Source: Aquatica leii
Taxonomy: Eukaryota; Arthropoda; Insecta; Coleoptera; Lampyridae
DNA length: 64,000 nucleotides
Reading direction: 5' to 3'
NCBI GenBank assembly: GCA_035610365.1
Contig: CM069435.1
Span: forward strand, 90,801,389-90,865,388
The notes beneath the pieces are model-generated. The model was not told where the DNA came from. It did no database searches and saw nothing but the letters and a program-made list of their open reading frames with translations. Below are positions 45,901 through 56,652 of the stretch, one piece after another (positions within the stretch are counted from its first letter, which is position 1; the number at the start of each line of letters is the position of its first letter). Made by a program: the position numbers and the translations under genes.

Positions 45901-46538
45901 TTGAGGATGTTTTCACTATGGTAATACCACCGTAGATAATTAACCCATATGGTGACATATAAGAAACGAATGTCATAATACAAGAGGAACTGACTGAACT
46001 AAGTACAAAGAAGAACCGAAGGTTCAGTTTAAAAACGGATATCAGCAATTCTGGCTGCAAAACAACATACCCGTTACTTATCCCGTATTATGGAATATAG
46101 CGAAGAAATTTTTAATTTTCTTTCCATCGTCATACCTAGTGGAAATCTTAACGAAAAAAGAAACAGACTGGACATCATTAGTTGAAGAGAATTAAGATTA
46201 AACGTTACAAAATTGACGCCAAATGTTGATAATTTATTATTAAAGCATCAGGTTTATCCTTCTCACTAAAAACATTAACTTATTGCTTAGTGTATTTTAT
46301 GTTTATTTTATGTTACGTATATTTTATATAACATACAAAATTTTATTTTGACTAGTTTTAATTTAAATTCAATTAATAAATATACAAAAAAACATATGTT
46401 TTTACTTTAAGTTTTTAACACTAAACTTCACTACAGTTAGAAATTTACAAAAAATCAATGTCAGGTAAGTAGGAGGTCTATCCAAAACCGAAAAACATGG
46501 CAAGGGGTCTACGACACAAAAAAGTTTGGGAATCTCTG
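42936..46538 (+). mobile_element. Decayed hAT transposon inside PLE 1
   Basis: Bounded on the right by AGTTTGGGAATCTCTG ending 46538, the complement of a hAT-type CAGAGATTCCCAAA end. The left TIR is not recognisable. A GCAAGGGGTCTACG motif occurs near both ends (about 42957 and 46500). Protein-coding debris lies at 44546-46250. Left flank 42936-44545 is AT-rich with (GATACT)n and (TATG)n microsatellites near 43040 and 43960. Confidence 0.7.
44546..46250 (+). pseudogene. hAT (ZBED/SCAND3-like) transposase pseudogene
   Basis: The first frame (44546-44959) carries a BED zinc finger, MCYLCNKVLGNDAMKPSKLQ followed by DHLRRCH, then KDLKYFQTLKDKL. After a stop it reads SDIIKRILLSNNTVERHIDE and, with shifts, TQLDESTLSGNAALLLAYVR. 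The frame 45289-45717 has IHFVIHRQHLVAKNF and HTEIRWLSKSLCLTRFFALF (the transposase RNase H-fold end). The frame 45720-45935 has LNALYSDLEIRFEDV, and the C-terminal dimerisation region is just readable (FPSSYLVE-like, near 46125). At least five stops or shifts. The closest architecture is the Charlie/Buster-type hAT proteins that also gave rise to ZBED host genes. Confidence 0.85.
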
Positions 46539-47950
46539 ATTATAAACTTTGAAAAAGCTAAAACAATTTCAAAAGAGGATTTCGTTTAGATCTTCCAGCA
46601 AATGCTGTTGCTAAATTAACCTGCGTTAATTATCTAGTTCTCTTACGATTTATTATTTTTAGTTACCTTAGTTTTTGTTGCCAAATTAATTTAATTTATG
46701 TTGCCCGACAAAAAATATTATTAAATAATAACACCATTTATTCTAAAAATTATTAGTATGTTTTATGGTGAAACTTTTATGTCCAAAGTTTAAAATTTTT
46801 TGTTATTGTTGTTAATCAACTATTTAAAATTACATATTTTGTTTTTGCAGTAGAATCTTAAAGTAATTTGTTTAGTACAGTAAAATACCGCATCAAAATA
46901 TACCAGTGCTGATAAGTTCATCCGGTTTTGCTTGTGATTTTTGCAGTAATTTTTTTTTAATTATTTTTACACACAATGCGATTTCTTACATATGTTTAAA
47001 ACTAAACATTTTGTTTAAAAAATCAAACTTGTTTTTTTAGTCAATTAAGAAACGCCGCAAAAGGTATTGGTTTCTTAAAATTTAATTATTTTTAAATTCG
47101 TTTCTTATTATTCTGTTAAAAATCAATTTTAGGCATTTTAGTTTAAATTGTTGCTATTTTATTATTTACATGTTTTAGTATTATTTGCAATTATATTATA
47201 TATGCATTGCTGTAATTAGGTGTTTTAAAAATAATTATAATCGTTAACGAGTCTTTATCGTTATATTGATATCTATAGTTAAAACACGTTTAATAACCGC
47301 CAAAGTGCTTTACGCATATTAGTATTTTGTGATTACTTGAATGTAAGCACAAATTCAAAGGTAAGTTTGTTTTTTTAGTTTTCAATATGCGCGTCTTTAA
47401 GTACTTTAAATCGGGTGTATTTTTTTTTCAATAAATGTAGCCTGCAGACAAAACGTATTTCTTTAATTTACTATGCATATTTTTACTGCTAGCGGTATCA
47501 TACATTAGCATACATTGGTTTTGAAGCTTTATTTTATAAAATATGTATTAATAAAATATTGTTCGTAATATTACTTCAACAAGTTAATTCTTGTATTCGT
47601 TGGTTGTTCTTAACCAGAAAACGTAAATTAACTATTATGGCGACAGATTTGAGGTGGCGTTGGAATATTGTTAATTGCCTATATACAAGGGCTAACAACT
47701 TAAGTGTTGCTTTTTCGTTTTTTTTAGATTAATCATGTTTTTAAAACCAAACCATTAAATCAATGCTACTTATATTATTTGCTTTCTTAAGCTATAGATA
47801 ACGTTTTATTGCTTCTTTTTAAGTTAGTTTTAAGAAGAAACACATTGGATTAGGATGTAATGGTATTTACTCATTAGTTATCTAATTTTTTGTTGACAAT
47901 TTAAACCAATACAACCACCACAAAAAACGCAAAACCAACGCATATAAGTA
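46539..47950. other. PLE 1 3' end and AT-rich spacer
   Basis: 46539-46640 has weak PLE C-terminal similarity (NFEKAKTISKED). The pLTR-like segment lies at 46745-46790. The rest is AT-rich with no gene recognised. Confidence 0.4.
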
Positions 47951-48164
47951 TACTCCGTGACATTGAAATTACAACACCAAGAAGGAATGGGAAAATACCA
48001 AACTTGGCAGAAATGTTTAGTTACTCAGAGGTATTAAATGATTAAAATTTTAAAGAAAGAAAAAACAAACATAAGCACAATTTTTATTTAATAATGTATT
48101 GGTGCCTTCTATTGACTTCACACTCTCTCACTCTTCATGGCGTTGATACCATTGTTAGTGCTAT

Positions 48165-48256
48165 GGATGATCGTTTTTGTGAGTTTTGATTAACCCGTAG
48201 ACCAGCACACCACCTAGATTCTACGGGTTAATCAAAACTCACAAAGACGATCATCC
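48165..48256. repeat. 36-bp foldback at the 5' end of PLE 2
   Basis: 48165-48200 and 48221-48256 are reverse complements with one mismatch around a 20-base loop. The right arm encodes the start of the PLE RT (YGLIKTHKDDHP), so the left arm is an inverted copy of the element's own coding sequence. Confidence 0.9.
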
Positions 48257-49450
48257 CCTAAGACCCATCGTATCTTGTATTGGAAAACTCACATACAAAC
48301 TGTCAAAGTTTATATCTAACATATTAAGTAACGTTTCATTTTTATTTCAACATAACATAAAAAATTCTTATAAACTAATAGATAATGTTATAAATATTGT
48401 TACGTATTTTATTATTAAAAACTAATTTATTTAAACGATTAAAACTACGTTTACTTAATCTAGAAATATGTACACATTTAAATTAACCGAACTAATAAAA
48501 TCTAATAATAAAAACACTTACACTATAATTTATGTATAACCGTTGTATAACGCTATCACTAACACGAGATAAGATAAGGTCCTCGGATATCACACTTGTT
48601 TACACTAATTATCACAGACACGATTATTCTCGATTTATTTATGTAGACACACGTGCGAACGATTTATTTTCACTTGATAATCTTCTTAATACAGCTGCAT
48701 TCGCGTTTCGATAATAACTGACCTACGATTTCCATCTTCGGCTTTTATAGACATCGGCGAATCCTTCTCGATCGTTCCTCACTTTTCGCTATATCTTCTA
48801 GAAACTAGATAACAGTTCTAGAAGGCTCTTGCATTTGCAAGTAATTTCTCGGACGTTTCAATATTATAATACTACCTACCTACTATAAGATGGTCTCGTT
48901 TGATGTTTCGTCTCTGTTCACAAATATTAGCAAAGATCTCACTATCAAACTAATAAATTCATATTGGAATGATATAAAATGCTATACCACCCTAGATCTT
49001 TTTATTTAACACAAGTTACTTTACATATAACAATAAGATCTATATTCAAAAATTTGGCACAGCTATGGACAATCCTGCATCACCCATCTTAGTAAACTTA
49101 GTAATGAACGATCTACTTAATTTTGTTCTAAAAAACCTTAATTACCAAGCAGCATTCTTACTATGTTATGTTCATGACATTATAACATGTATTCCTGATA
49201 GTAAAATTGACTATACTCTAAACATTTTCAAAAAACCTCAAATTTACGTTTGAATTAGAAATAGATGGTTGTTTACTCTTTTTAGATGTTAAACTTATCA
49301 AAGATCCCAACACAAACAGTTTATTCACGGAATGGTACAGCAAACCAATGGCGTCTAATAGGACTATTAATTATTTATCAAAACATCCTCATCACCAGAA
49401 GATTAATATTATTAAATCAATGATAAAGAAAATAATTAAACTTTTCAAAA
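48203..49450 (+). pseudogene. PLE 2 reverse transcriptase, split by a solo LTR
   Basis: RT motifs in order: PPRFYGLIKTHKDDHPLRPI at 48208, LSKFISNILSNVS to about 48335, then the solo LTR, then MVSFDVSSLFTNISKDLTIK at 48890, TAMDNPASPILVNLVMNDL at 49053, LCYVHDIITCIPDS at 49160, and LDVKLIKDPNTNSLFTEWY near 49285. The catalytic YVDD reads YVHD, so the enzyme is inactive even apart from the stops. It diverges from PLE 1 and belongs to another subfamily. Confidence 0.85.
48398..48860 (-). repeat. Solo gypsy LTR, minus strand, with 4-bp TSD
   Basis: The reverse complement starts TGAAACGTCCGAGAAATTAC and ends in TAACA, like the LTRs of the young gypsy element, with about 30 bp extra length and many substitutions. 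ATAT flanks it on both sides (48394-48397, 48861-48864). A single LTR with a TSD is what LTR-LTR recombination leaves. Confidence 0.9.
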
Positions 49451-49658
49451 GTTAGGTTATCCACTTGTGAAACAAGCCATAATCTAGACTCTGAAAAGAA
49501 GTTTAGAATCTGGCTTGGTTCACAAGTTGATTACCTAACTCGGTAGTGGTTCTTTGTTAGATTTTCGTTTGCCTTTTCAAGTTATCGTTTTCTTTCTTAC
49601 CTTTTCAGAGTTTAGATTATAGCTTGTTTCAGAAGTGGATAACCTAACTTTTGAAAAG
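49441..49658. mobile_element. Foldback MITE with 58-bp arms
   Basis: 49441-49498 and 49601-49658 are reverse complements with three mismatches (CTTTTCAAAAGTTAGGTTAT at the outer end). The centre is about 100 bp, non-coding. Confidence 0.85.
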
Positions 49659-49708
49659 TTTGTGGTTAGATTTCGGTTACTTGTTTGAGTTTTGCGATTT
49701 ATCTCACG

Positions 49709-49752
49709 CCCTGGCGAAGCCCCTTACGAAAGTGGGCGAAACGTTGGCAGCT
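49709..49752 (+). ncRNA. Hammerhead-like motif, degenerate
   Basis: CTGGCGA, then stem GCCC...GGGC, then GAAACG. This resembles the catalytic core of the hammerhead ribozymes carried by PLE pLTRs (CUGANGA-stem II-GAAA), but the A after CTG is G here. Confidence 0.4.
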
Positions 49753-49817
49753 TCGGTTATAACAACAATGACACGGTCCAAACCTGGAAGACATTCTTAT
49801 CTTAGTATAGCAACATA

Positions 49818-50330
49818 ATGAACACTATTCCAACATCACCAAACGCTTCTAATTCAAACTTAACTTACGCATCCATCATCAACGTACCAAGAGTAACTAA
49901 TAAAACCATTCCAATATTAAAAAAAACCAACATGCGATTAGTTACTTACAACAGAAATAACATCTACACCATGCTGTACACAAAAATTAAAGATAAAACT
50001 AACATGCTTGACCCACTCAGTGTTGTCTATTAGAGCGACTGTTTAAACTGCAGTAAATGTTATGTAGGACAAACAAAACAAAAAACAGTTAACCGAATTA
50101 AAAACCACAAATATGTGAAAAGAAAAAAACTAAATCAGCGTTAGCACTACACCATGTTGAAACGGGACACAATTTTGATTTTAATAACCCTTCAATTTTA
50201 GATGTTGAACCAAATTACAAAAGAAGATTAATAGCGGAAATGATTTTCATAACAAAACGTAGTAATAATGTAAATTTTTACAATGATACTGAAAACTGAA
50301 GTACTATTTATAAGAATCACCAAGATAAAG
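49818..50330 (+). pseudogene. PLE 2 linker and GIY-YIG endonuclease
   Basis: A frame from 49818 (71 codons) holds the linker, and after a stop at 50031 CLNCSKCYVGQTKQKTVNRI with NHKYVKRKK gives a GIY-YIG-like CYVGQTK motif with a Cys pair. Frameshifted downstream pieces read HYTMLKRD and NVNFYNDTEN near 50280. It is separated from the RT by a foldback element and a hammerhead-like end, so it may come from a second overlapping copy. Confidence 0.7.
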
Positions 50331-50610
50331 TAATGTAAGGTTTCACCTATGTATTTTATCAATCAACTTTAAATTGAAAAATTCACAGTATGTTCAAGTT
50401 CACGTTTGTTATTGTTGTTTTGTAATTGTTCTTGTGTTTAATTAATTTATTTTCAATGTTAGTTTATTTGATTGAATGTCTTTATAGTGCAGTCCAAGAC
50501 ACCGTTTTTCTAGTCTATAAATGTAAGTGTTATTCATTGTATTATTAATTACTGATAACAAATTGTAATTTTTCCTGCCATCTAATAACTACAATTTTTA
50601 ATAAAACAAA

Positions 50611-50660
50611 GGTCTGAAGAAGTGCGCATTTAGCTGCACGAAACACCGCCTTATATAGAC
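50611..50660 (+). ncRNA. Hammerhead-like motif at the PLE 2 3' end
   Basis: CTGAAGA (50614-50620), a GTGC/GCAC stem with a short loop, and GAAAC (50640-50644) followed by ACCGCC. The order is that of a hammerhead core. A related copy is at 53056-53090. Confidence 0.5.
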
Positions 50661-50727
50661 ACTTAAAGTGTTTTGATGCCCTTTCTCATAGAACAACCTT
50701 CAAGTTTCTAAGTTTGTTAGTATTCAC

Positions 50728-50765
50728 CTGATGACGATTGCAGATACCACAGCAATCGAAACGTT
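50728..50765 (+). ncRNA. Hammerhead-like motif with a 7-bp stem
   Basis: CTGATGA (50728-50734) is followed by CGATTGC and, ten bases later, GCAATCG and AAACG. The stem is perfect, but pairing uses the G of GAAA, so the canonical G10.1-C11.1 arrangement is not met. Confidence 0.4.
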
Positions 50766-52780
50766 GTGTATATTCATTACAAAATAATAAACAATGAAAG
50801 TTCAGCAGAATGTTATAACTTCGCATTTGCCTACTAGTTTTGCTGTTGTTTTTTACAGTTATACCAACACTGCTTATAACCATTTTATAGTTGAGTTTTT
50901 CACTGCGTTATTTGTCAATGAACTTTTCTACTTTACGTCGTGATTTATAGTTTTCTATTTTATTATATGTGGTGTTTTTACAATAGGTTGGCGTTTAAAT
51001 ATGTTAGTGATAATGCAAGCGAATTTCGAAAACACGAAACAGGTATCTTTTAATTCTAATGTTTTTTTTACAATTATACCGACACAGTTTCTAACTTTTT
51101 ATAGCTAAAATTTTAACGGTGTTACAATAGATTATTCAATTTTGCTGTCATTAAATCCAATGTCAACTTTTCTACCTTTTGTGATAATTTATAGTTATCT
51201 ATTTTCTCACACGTGATATTTTTACCAAGAGATGGCGTTTCCTAAACATTTTGAAAAATATCTGTATATAAATTAAACATTGTAAAGCATTTTTTGATTT
51301 TTAACGACTGTCACAGAAATTCTTAAGTGTAATCGCATATCCCATCAATTACATTTACAAATTTTTAAAGTATAGCTAAAAAAATCTTGCGTACCACAGT
51401 ATGGATTCCATTTATCTATTTTGTTAAATTTAGTATCAATCTATGCGTCTATCTATTTTGAACTCATTTTATTTCTGTTGTTACCTTAGATCATATATAA
51501 TATCAGCCCAAATAACGATATGCCATTTAAAAACTTATTAGAGATTTTATTTTTCACTTCGGACTAAGGCTTATTGAGAAGGCGTTATGAATTCATAACG
51601 CCTTGCCATAATGCCCTCTTTCAAAAATAAAGTTTGTTTTTATATTTTTCTTTGTTTAGATTTTGATAGTAACAAGTTTTCTATTTGTTTTTGTGCATTT
51701 TTTTCAAAATATTTGAACAATTCTTGCTAATTCATTGTAATTATAAAATCAATATGACAAGTAAATAACTGAGCGACAAAGTATTTATTGTTCTACTAGG
51801 TTGTAATAGAAACTTAAGTAATCGTACATTTTTAGTTTTTATTTTATACAACGTGAAAAATAAAATCTTGTATGCACCACTGGCGTTACTGTTTGACTAC
51901 GTTCATCGAGCCACATACGATATATCCTTCGGGCTAGAAGCTCTCGAGCTATATACGTTGTTCGTAATCATCGTGATAAGGATCTTGGTACATAAATGGC
52001 TATTACTAATGTCTGTGTTTTTTGTAAACCTATAACAGTATAATTTGTTATATCTGTAATTTTTGACTCCTAATCGAGCTATCATTAAGTTCTAACCAAT
52101 ATTCTAATGTCTGGTTGCATAAAACAAACCGATTCTTTACACTTCCGACTTCTAATTATATGAAATTTCATTCTAATATCTTTTTTTACTTTATCGGCTT
52201 TGCGAACATTTCGGTAATCATCTTGAATAATCTCAAAGCTTCTCTGCGTTTTAATATTATTTTCAATTTTTATTTATTTAATTGGAATTTAAATTTGGCG
52301 CTTAATTTGTTCAACTTTTGCTAATTTTTAAATGGGTACAGAATGAGTACCGTAGATAAAGAATCAAGTAATTTAGAGAAAAACTACGTATTTTAGTTTG
52401 CTTTGCTATCTTCTCCGGCGTAACTACAGGAGGGTCAGGGTGGATCAGGACCCATTCAAAAGAAATGCAACTGACACATAGTCATATCTTTTTACGCACA
52501 ATAGAGCATAAATCATAATTAAAAAATACGCTTTACGATGAACTAAGCTCTAGGGCACTCGTAGCGCAGATGTCTAGTTACGCGCATCTTAGAAACATAC
52601 TTGGAAAGTTATAGCGATGTCTATGCTAATACACTGGGTTTTAAATAAAATGCACTACATAGAAAGAGTAGACGTGGAAAGCTGAAATTTTGTATGTAAA
52701 ACTGTTATATATGTACAAATAAATAAAACTTAGAATAAAAATGTTGATGTATTCAAAAACTATACATAGTGTTATCAACA
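50766..52780. other. AT-rich spacer with one palindrome
   Basis: No gene recognised. A perfect 26-bp palindrome, AAGGCGTTATGAA and its complement, lies at 51579-51604. A stretch at 51870-51990 is somewhat less AT-rich with a 60-codon ORF of no known type. Confidence 0.35.
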
Positions 52781-52791
52781 TCACGATTCTT

Positions 52792-53159
52792 AAAGTACTG
52801 TAGTTACGTCCTCCTGTTTATGTTTAATTAATGAATTGGTTAGGAACACTCTTCACTAGGAGGGGCAAAAAATGATTTTTTGATTATACATGTCGTGTCA
52901 ATTGTTTGTCATTCTTAGTTATTGTTCATATACAACATTTTAATTATTTGACCTTTTTAATAATATTTTAACGAGTTATTTATGTTATTTATATTGTGTA
53001 TTAGTTGTCATGTTGTTTGGAGTTGAGGACGTTTCCACTCGAACTTTTTTGTTGGCTTGAAGAAGTGCACACATGGTTGCACGAAACGTCGCCATATTAA
53101 AAATCTAAAGTGGTTTAATTGCCCCTCCTAGTGAAGAGTGTTCCTAACCAATTCATTAA
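52792..53159. mobile_element. Foldback pLTR-like insertion with 11-bp TSD
   Basis: Flanked by TCACGATTCTT at 52781-52791 and 53160-53170. Inside, 52828-52868 and 53119-53159 are perfect 41-bp reverse complements. Between them lies a hammerhead-like segment (TTGAAGAAGTGCAC...GCACGAAACGTCGCC at about 53058-53093) similar to the PLE 2 3' end at 50611. This fits a short PLE insertion with an inverted 5' end. Confidence 0.75.
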
Positions 53160-53257
53160 TCACGATTCTTTTACTTTTATTTCTGAACCTTTATTGTTGT
53201 AGTTTTTCAGATTTTTTTAGATCTAGTTATCAGTTGTCATTGTTTGTAAGTGTCAGA

Positions 53258-54185
53258 ATGCCACGAGTTCGCAGACGAAGTAATTTTCAACAATTAATGC
53301 CTTTTGAGAGAGGGCAAATTATTGATATGCAAAAAGCTGGGTTGGGATATTGTGAAATCGCTAGAAGATTAGGACGTACTCATTCAACAATATCAAGAAC
53401 ATGTCGAGGATGGCAGGAGGAACAGTTGCAAACACGACGTAGAGCTACTAGACAACCCAGAGTCACGCATGAACTAGAAGATCTCTGTTAATAAGAAGTG
53501 CCGTTAAAGATGCTTGGGAACCATCGCGCTTAATTGGAATAAACTGGATACGAGCAGTTAATCGCAGAGTCTCTATGAGTACTGTTTATTGTAGAATCCG
53601 CTCTTTTAGATTGCGATCATTTCGACCAAACTCTTGTGTTCCTCTAACACCTCACCGCCAAGAAGTTAGACTTTAATTATCCCAAGCCAGACAACATCAG
53701 TCTAGGTTCTGTTTATGGCACTCGGACTGGCGTACACGTGTGCGGAGACCTAGACAACAACGCTACGATTTACAGTTTGTACAACGTAGACATACTGGTT
53801 TAACACCTAGTTTAATTGTTTGGGGTGCATTTATTGGAGAGGCCGCTATCCTTTAACATTTATCCAAGGCACGTTAAATGCTCGACGTTACATCGACAAC
53901 ATCTTAGAACCAGTTCTTCTACTTCTTTTTCAAGAACGTCCAGAAGCTATCTTCCAACAATGACATAGAGAGTTTTTGAAGAGAATGACGTAAATTTGCT
54001 ACCGTGGCTTGCTATATCTCCAGATTTATCGCAAATAGAACATGTCTGGGAGATGATAGACAGAAAACAGCTTTAAATAATCTGAGATGAGATACACCAG
54101 GACGCAATAAATCACTTTATTTCCAGCATGCCTAGAAGGGCAATTTCTTGCATACAAGCACGTGGTGATGTTATACTGCTACAAG
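53258..54185 (+). pseudogene. Tc1-like transposase fossil 2
   Basis: The ATG at 53258 begins MPRVRRRSNFQQLMPFERGQ. The first helix-turn-helix (IIDMQKAGLGYCEIARRLGR, THSTISRTCRGW) is intact to the stop at 53491. Then frameshifted pieces: AVKDAWEPSRLIG, RRVSMSTVYCRIRSFRLR, LTPHRQEVRL near 53650, FCLWHSDWRTRVRRPRQ near 53710, LIVWGAFIGE near 53815, IEHVWEMIDRK near 54035 and SMPRRAISCIQARGDVI near 54125. A full-length Tc1 order of about 340 codons with many lesions. It differs in sequence from the fossil at 20.6 kb. Confidence 0.85.
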
Positions 54186-55145
54186 CTTATAGGTCTTACG
54201 AACCTACACAGCCAAATCACACAATCGGAGATAGGGGAGGTTCAAATAAATAAGAGTTAAACGGCGCCAGATGTTTGATAAGTAAAACTTCTATCTCAAT
54301 CAGGACAGAAGGTTCAAGCTTGTAACGAATTTCAGGTTCGTAATCCTTGTTACCCTGGTGTTCGTGTAACCAACAAAAAGAAAGATGTTACCATAAAGAA
54401 AAGATAAAATAGGTATAACAACTTTAATTTAATAACGTAGATTATTAACAACGACTCTCAAAAATTCTCAATCTATAATTTCCGGAAGTATCGGCAATAC
54501 ACAATACATAAGTTTACACGAGGTCGATAGCGAAGAAAATTACATAATAAATATCGTTTGTACATAGCATGCGGTACACATAATAATAGTGAAACTACTT
54601 CAATGGTATTGAAACAAGGATTGTCATTACGTAAGTTTAAATAAGCAAAATTCCGTGAGGGACTTTTCTGACAGCGAAAAAATAAATAAATAAACTTACC
54701 CGCAATCCAGTACCTACTTGTTTGAAGTTTTCCTCGGTGAGTCAGCCTGGAATAAGTTTGAATAGCAAATCGTGTCAACACAATGACTCACGAAAGCAAG
54801 ATCTAGAAAATTGCTAGTTACTACTAAAAGAAAGTACACATAAGAAACCGATTATCGAATGCTGTTGTACACATTCAGTAAAAGTTGGTTTCGCAGTTGT
54901 TTGCTGTATGAGTAGAATCTCGGAGAAAAGTTCTTGTTTTCGTTTTTAGTTTTAAACGTAGGTCTTACAGAGTTATACTCGTTCCATGAAGGTATTTGTC
55001 GATATTAACCCCTGATTGATAATGCATCGAAACATACAGCCAAAACGTGGCGGGATGACTATCAAATTAAGAAGGAAATTACCAAAGAATTCTAAAAACG
55101 GATATGAACAGCTTACCCGGTGATGAATAAACTACTTTTAACGCG
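54178..55145 (+). repeat. Dispersed repeat, second copy (left part)
   Basis: Matches 10588-11700 in the same orientation (GGAGATAGGGGAGGTTCAA, GGCGCCAGATG, CAATCCAGTACCTACTTG). The LINE at 55126-58700 interrupts it; the right part resumes at 58690-58740. Confidence 0.8.
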
Positions 55146-55159
55146 ATAACAGGAGAAAA

Positions 55160-56614
55160 GGGAGGAGTAATTATAGGAGGGGAAGTAAAGAGAAGAGTTA
55201 GCATGGATAAGACAGTTAATAAGAATGGGAAAATGTTAGTGGAGATGTGTGAGGAAAAGGGATGGTCAATCCTTAATGGAAACATAGAGGAGGGGGACAG
55301 AAGTGACTATACTTATATGGGAGGAAAGGGGGAAGCGGTGATCGATTACGTGATAGTCAGTGGAGAGATGTGGGAGGACATAGAAAGTTTTAAAGTGGGG
55401 GATAAAGAATAATCGGATCATCAGCCACTGGAAGTGATTTTAAAAGGAAAGGAGCAGCGAATTAAGGACGAACAGAGGGAATGGGGAGTAAAAAAGGTGT
55501 GGACTGAGGAAAGCATCGGAAGATACAAGATGAAGTTGGAGCAAGTGATTTGGGGAGATAAAGGAAGGGAAGAAGGACTAAAGGAGTTGACTGCAGAAAT
55601 GGAGAAGGCAGTAGAAAAAAAGGTTTAAGAAAAGACAAGGAAAAAAGAGGAACAAAAATAGGTGGTGGAATAGAGAATGTTGAGAGGCAAAAACAGAGAT
55701 GAGAAATGCTAGAAGAAGATGGAAGGAAGGTAGAATAGATGTGCAGGAGTATAAGGAGAAAAAAGTGAATTTTAAAAATGTATGTGCTGAGAAAAAGGTG
55801 TCGTATAAAGAGGACATGGAGAAACAATTATAGGAAATAAAGAAAGAAGGAGAAGTGTGGGAATTTCTATACAAGGAGAGAAGAAGAGATAGGAGGAGAG
55901 GAGGTTTAACGGATATAAAGGTGTGGCTGGGTTATTGTATGGAGCGTTTGGAGGAAACAATAGAAGAACCAGGGCAGGTGATATTGTAAGGGGTAAATGC
56001 AATACAGGAGGGGTGGGAGATAACGAAAGAGGAAATGGAAGAAGCAATAAAAAGACTAAAATTAAGGAAGACGGCAGGAACAAACGGTACGCAAGGAGAA
56101 CAATGGAAATATGTAGGGGAGGGAATGAGAAGATATATTAGTAAAATTTTTAATACAGTATGGAAAGGGGAGGAATTGCCAGGGAGTTGGAAAGAAAATC
56201 TAATTCTGCCGGTTTATAAGGGAGGGGATAGGAAGGAGGTAAAGAATTATAGAGGGATTAGTGTCACTAATGTAAGTTATAAATTGTATGCCATGATTAT
56301 ACAAAGGAGGCTGAAAAAGGAAGTGGAAGAAAAAAGACTATTACCAGATTGGCAGATGGGATTTAGAGTGGGAAGAAGGGCAATAGACAATGTTTATATA
56401 TTGAAGCAGTTAGTGAATGGAGAGCTAAATAAGGTATACGCGTTCTTTATGGACATAGAAGCTGCGTTTGATAATGTGAATAGGGAAAAGCTATGGAGGG
56501 TGTTAAGGAAAAAGGGAATAGAAAAACAACTAGTGAGGAAACTGGAGGGATATATAAAGAGACTAAGAATAGAGTAAAAATAGGGGAAAGTGTTAGTGAA
56601 GTGTTTTGGACGAG

Positions 56615-56652
<38 letters not shown>

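Larger units (their letters stand above)
35160..46800 (+). mobile_element. Penelope-like element 1, split by gypsy and hAT insertions
   Basis: PLE protein pieces lie in order on the plus strand: N-terminal region 35344-35805, RT 36310-36940, GIY-YIG endonuclease 42756-42935, and decayed C-terminal sequence 46539-46700. The protein reads continuously across the gypsy element (36946-42755) once the TSD ATAA is accounted for. A stretch of about 45 bp containing TTTTATGGTGAAACTTTTAT at 35180 recurs at 46760, which fits terminal repeats (pLTRs) bounding the whole. The outer boundaries are inferred. Confidence 0.75.

Noticed and set aside
51579..51604. 26-bp perfect palindrome as a terminator
   Set aside because: No transcript ends there and intrinsic terminators of this type do not apply to insect nuclear genes; single short palindrome only.
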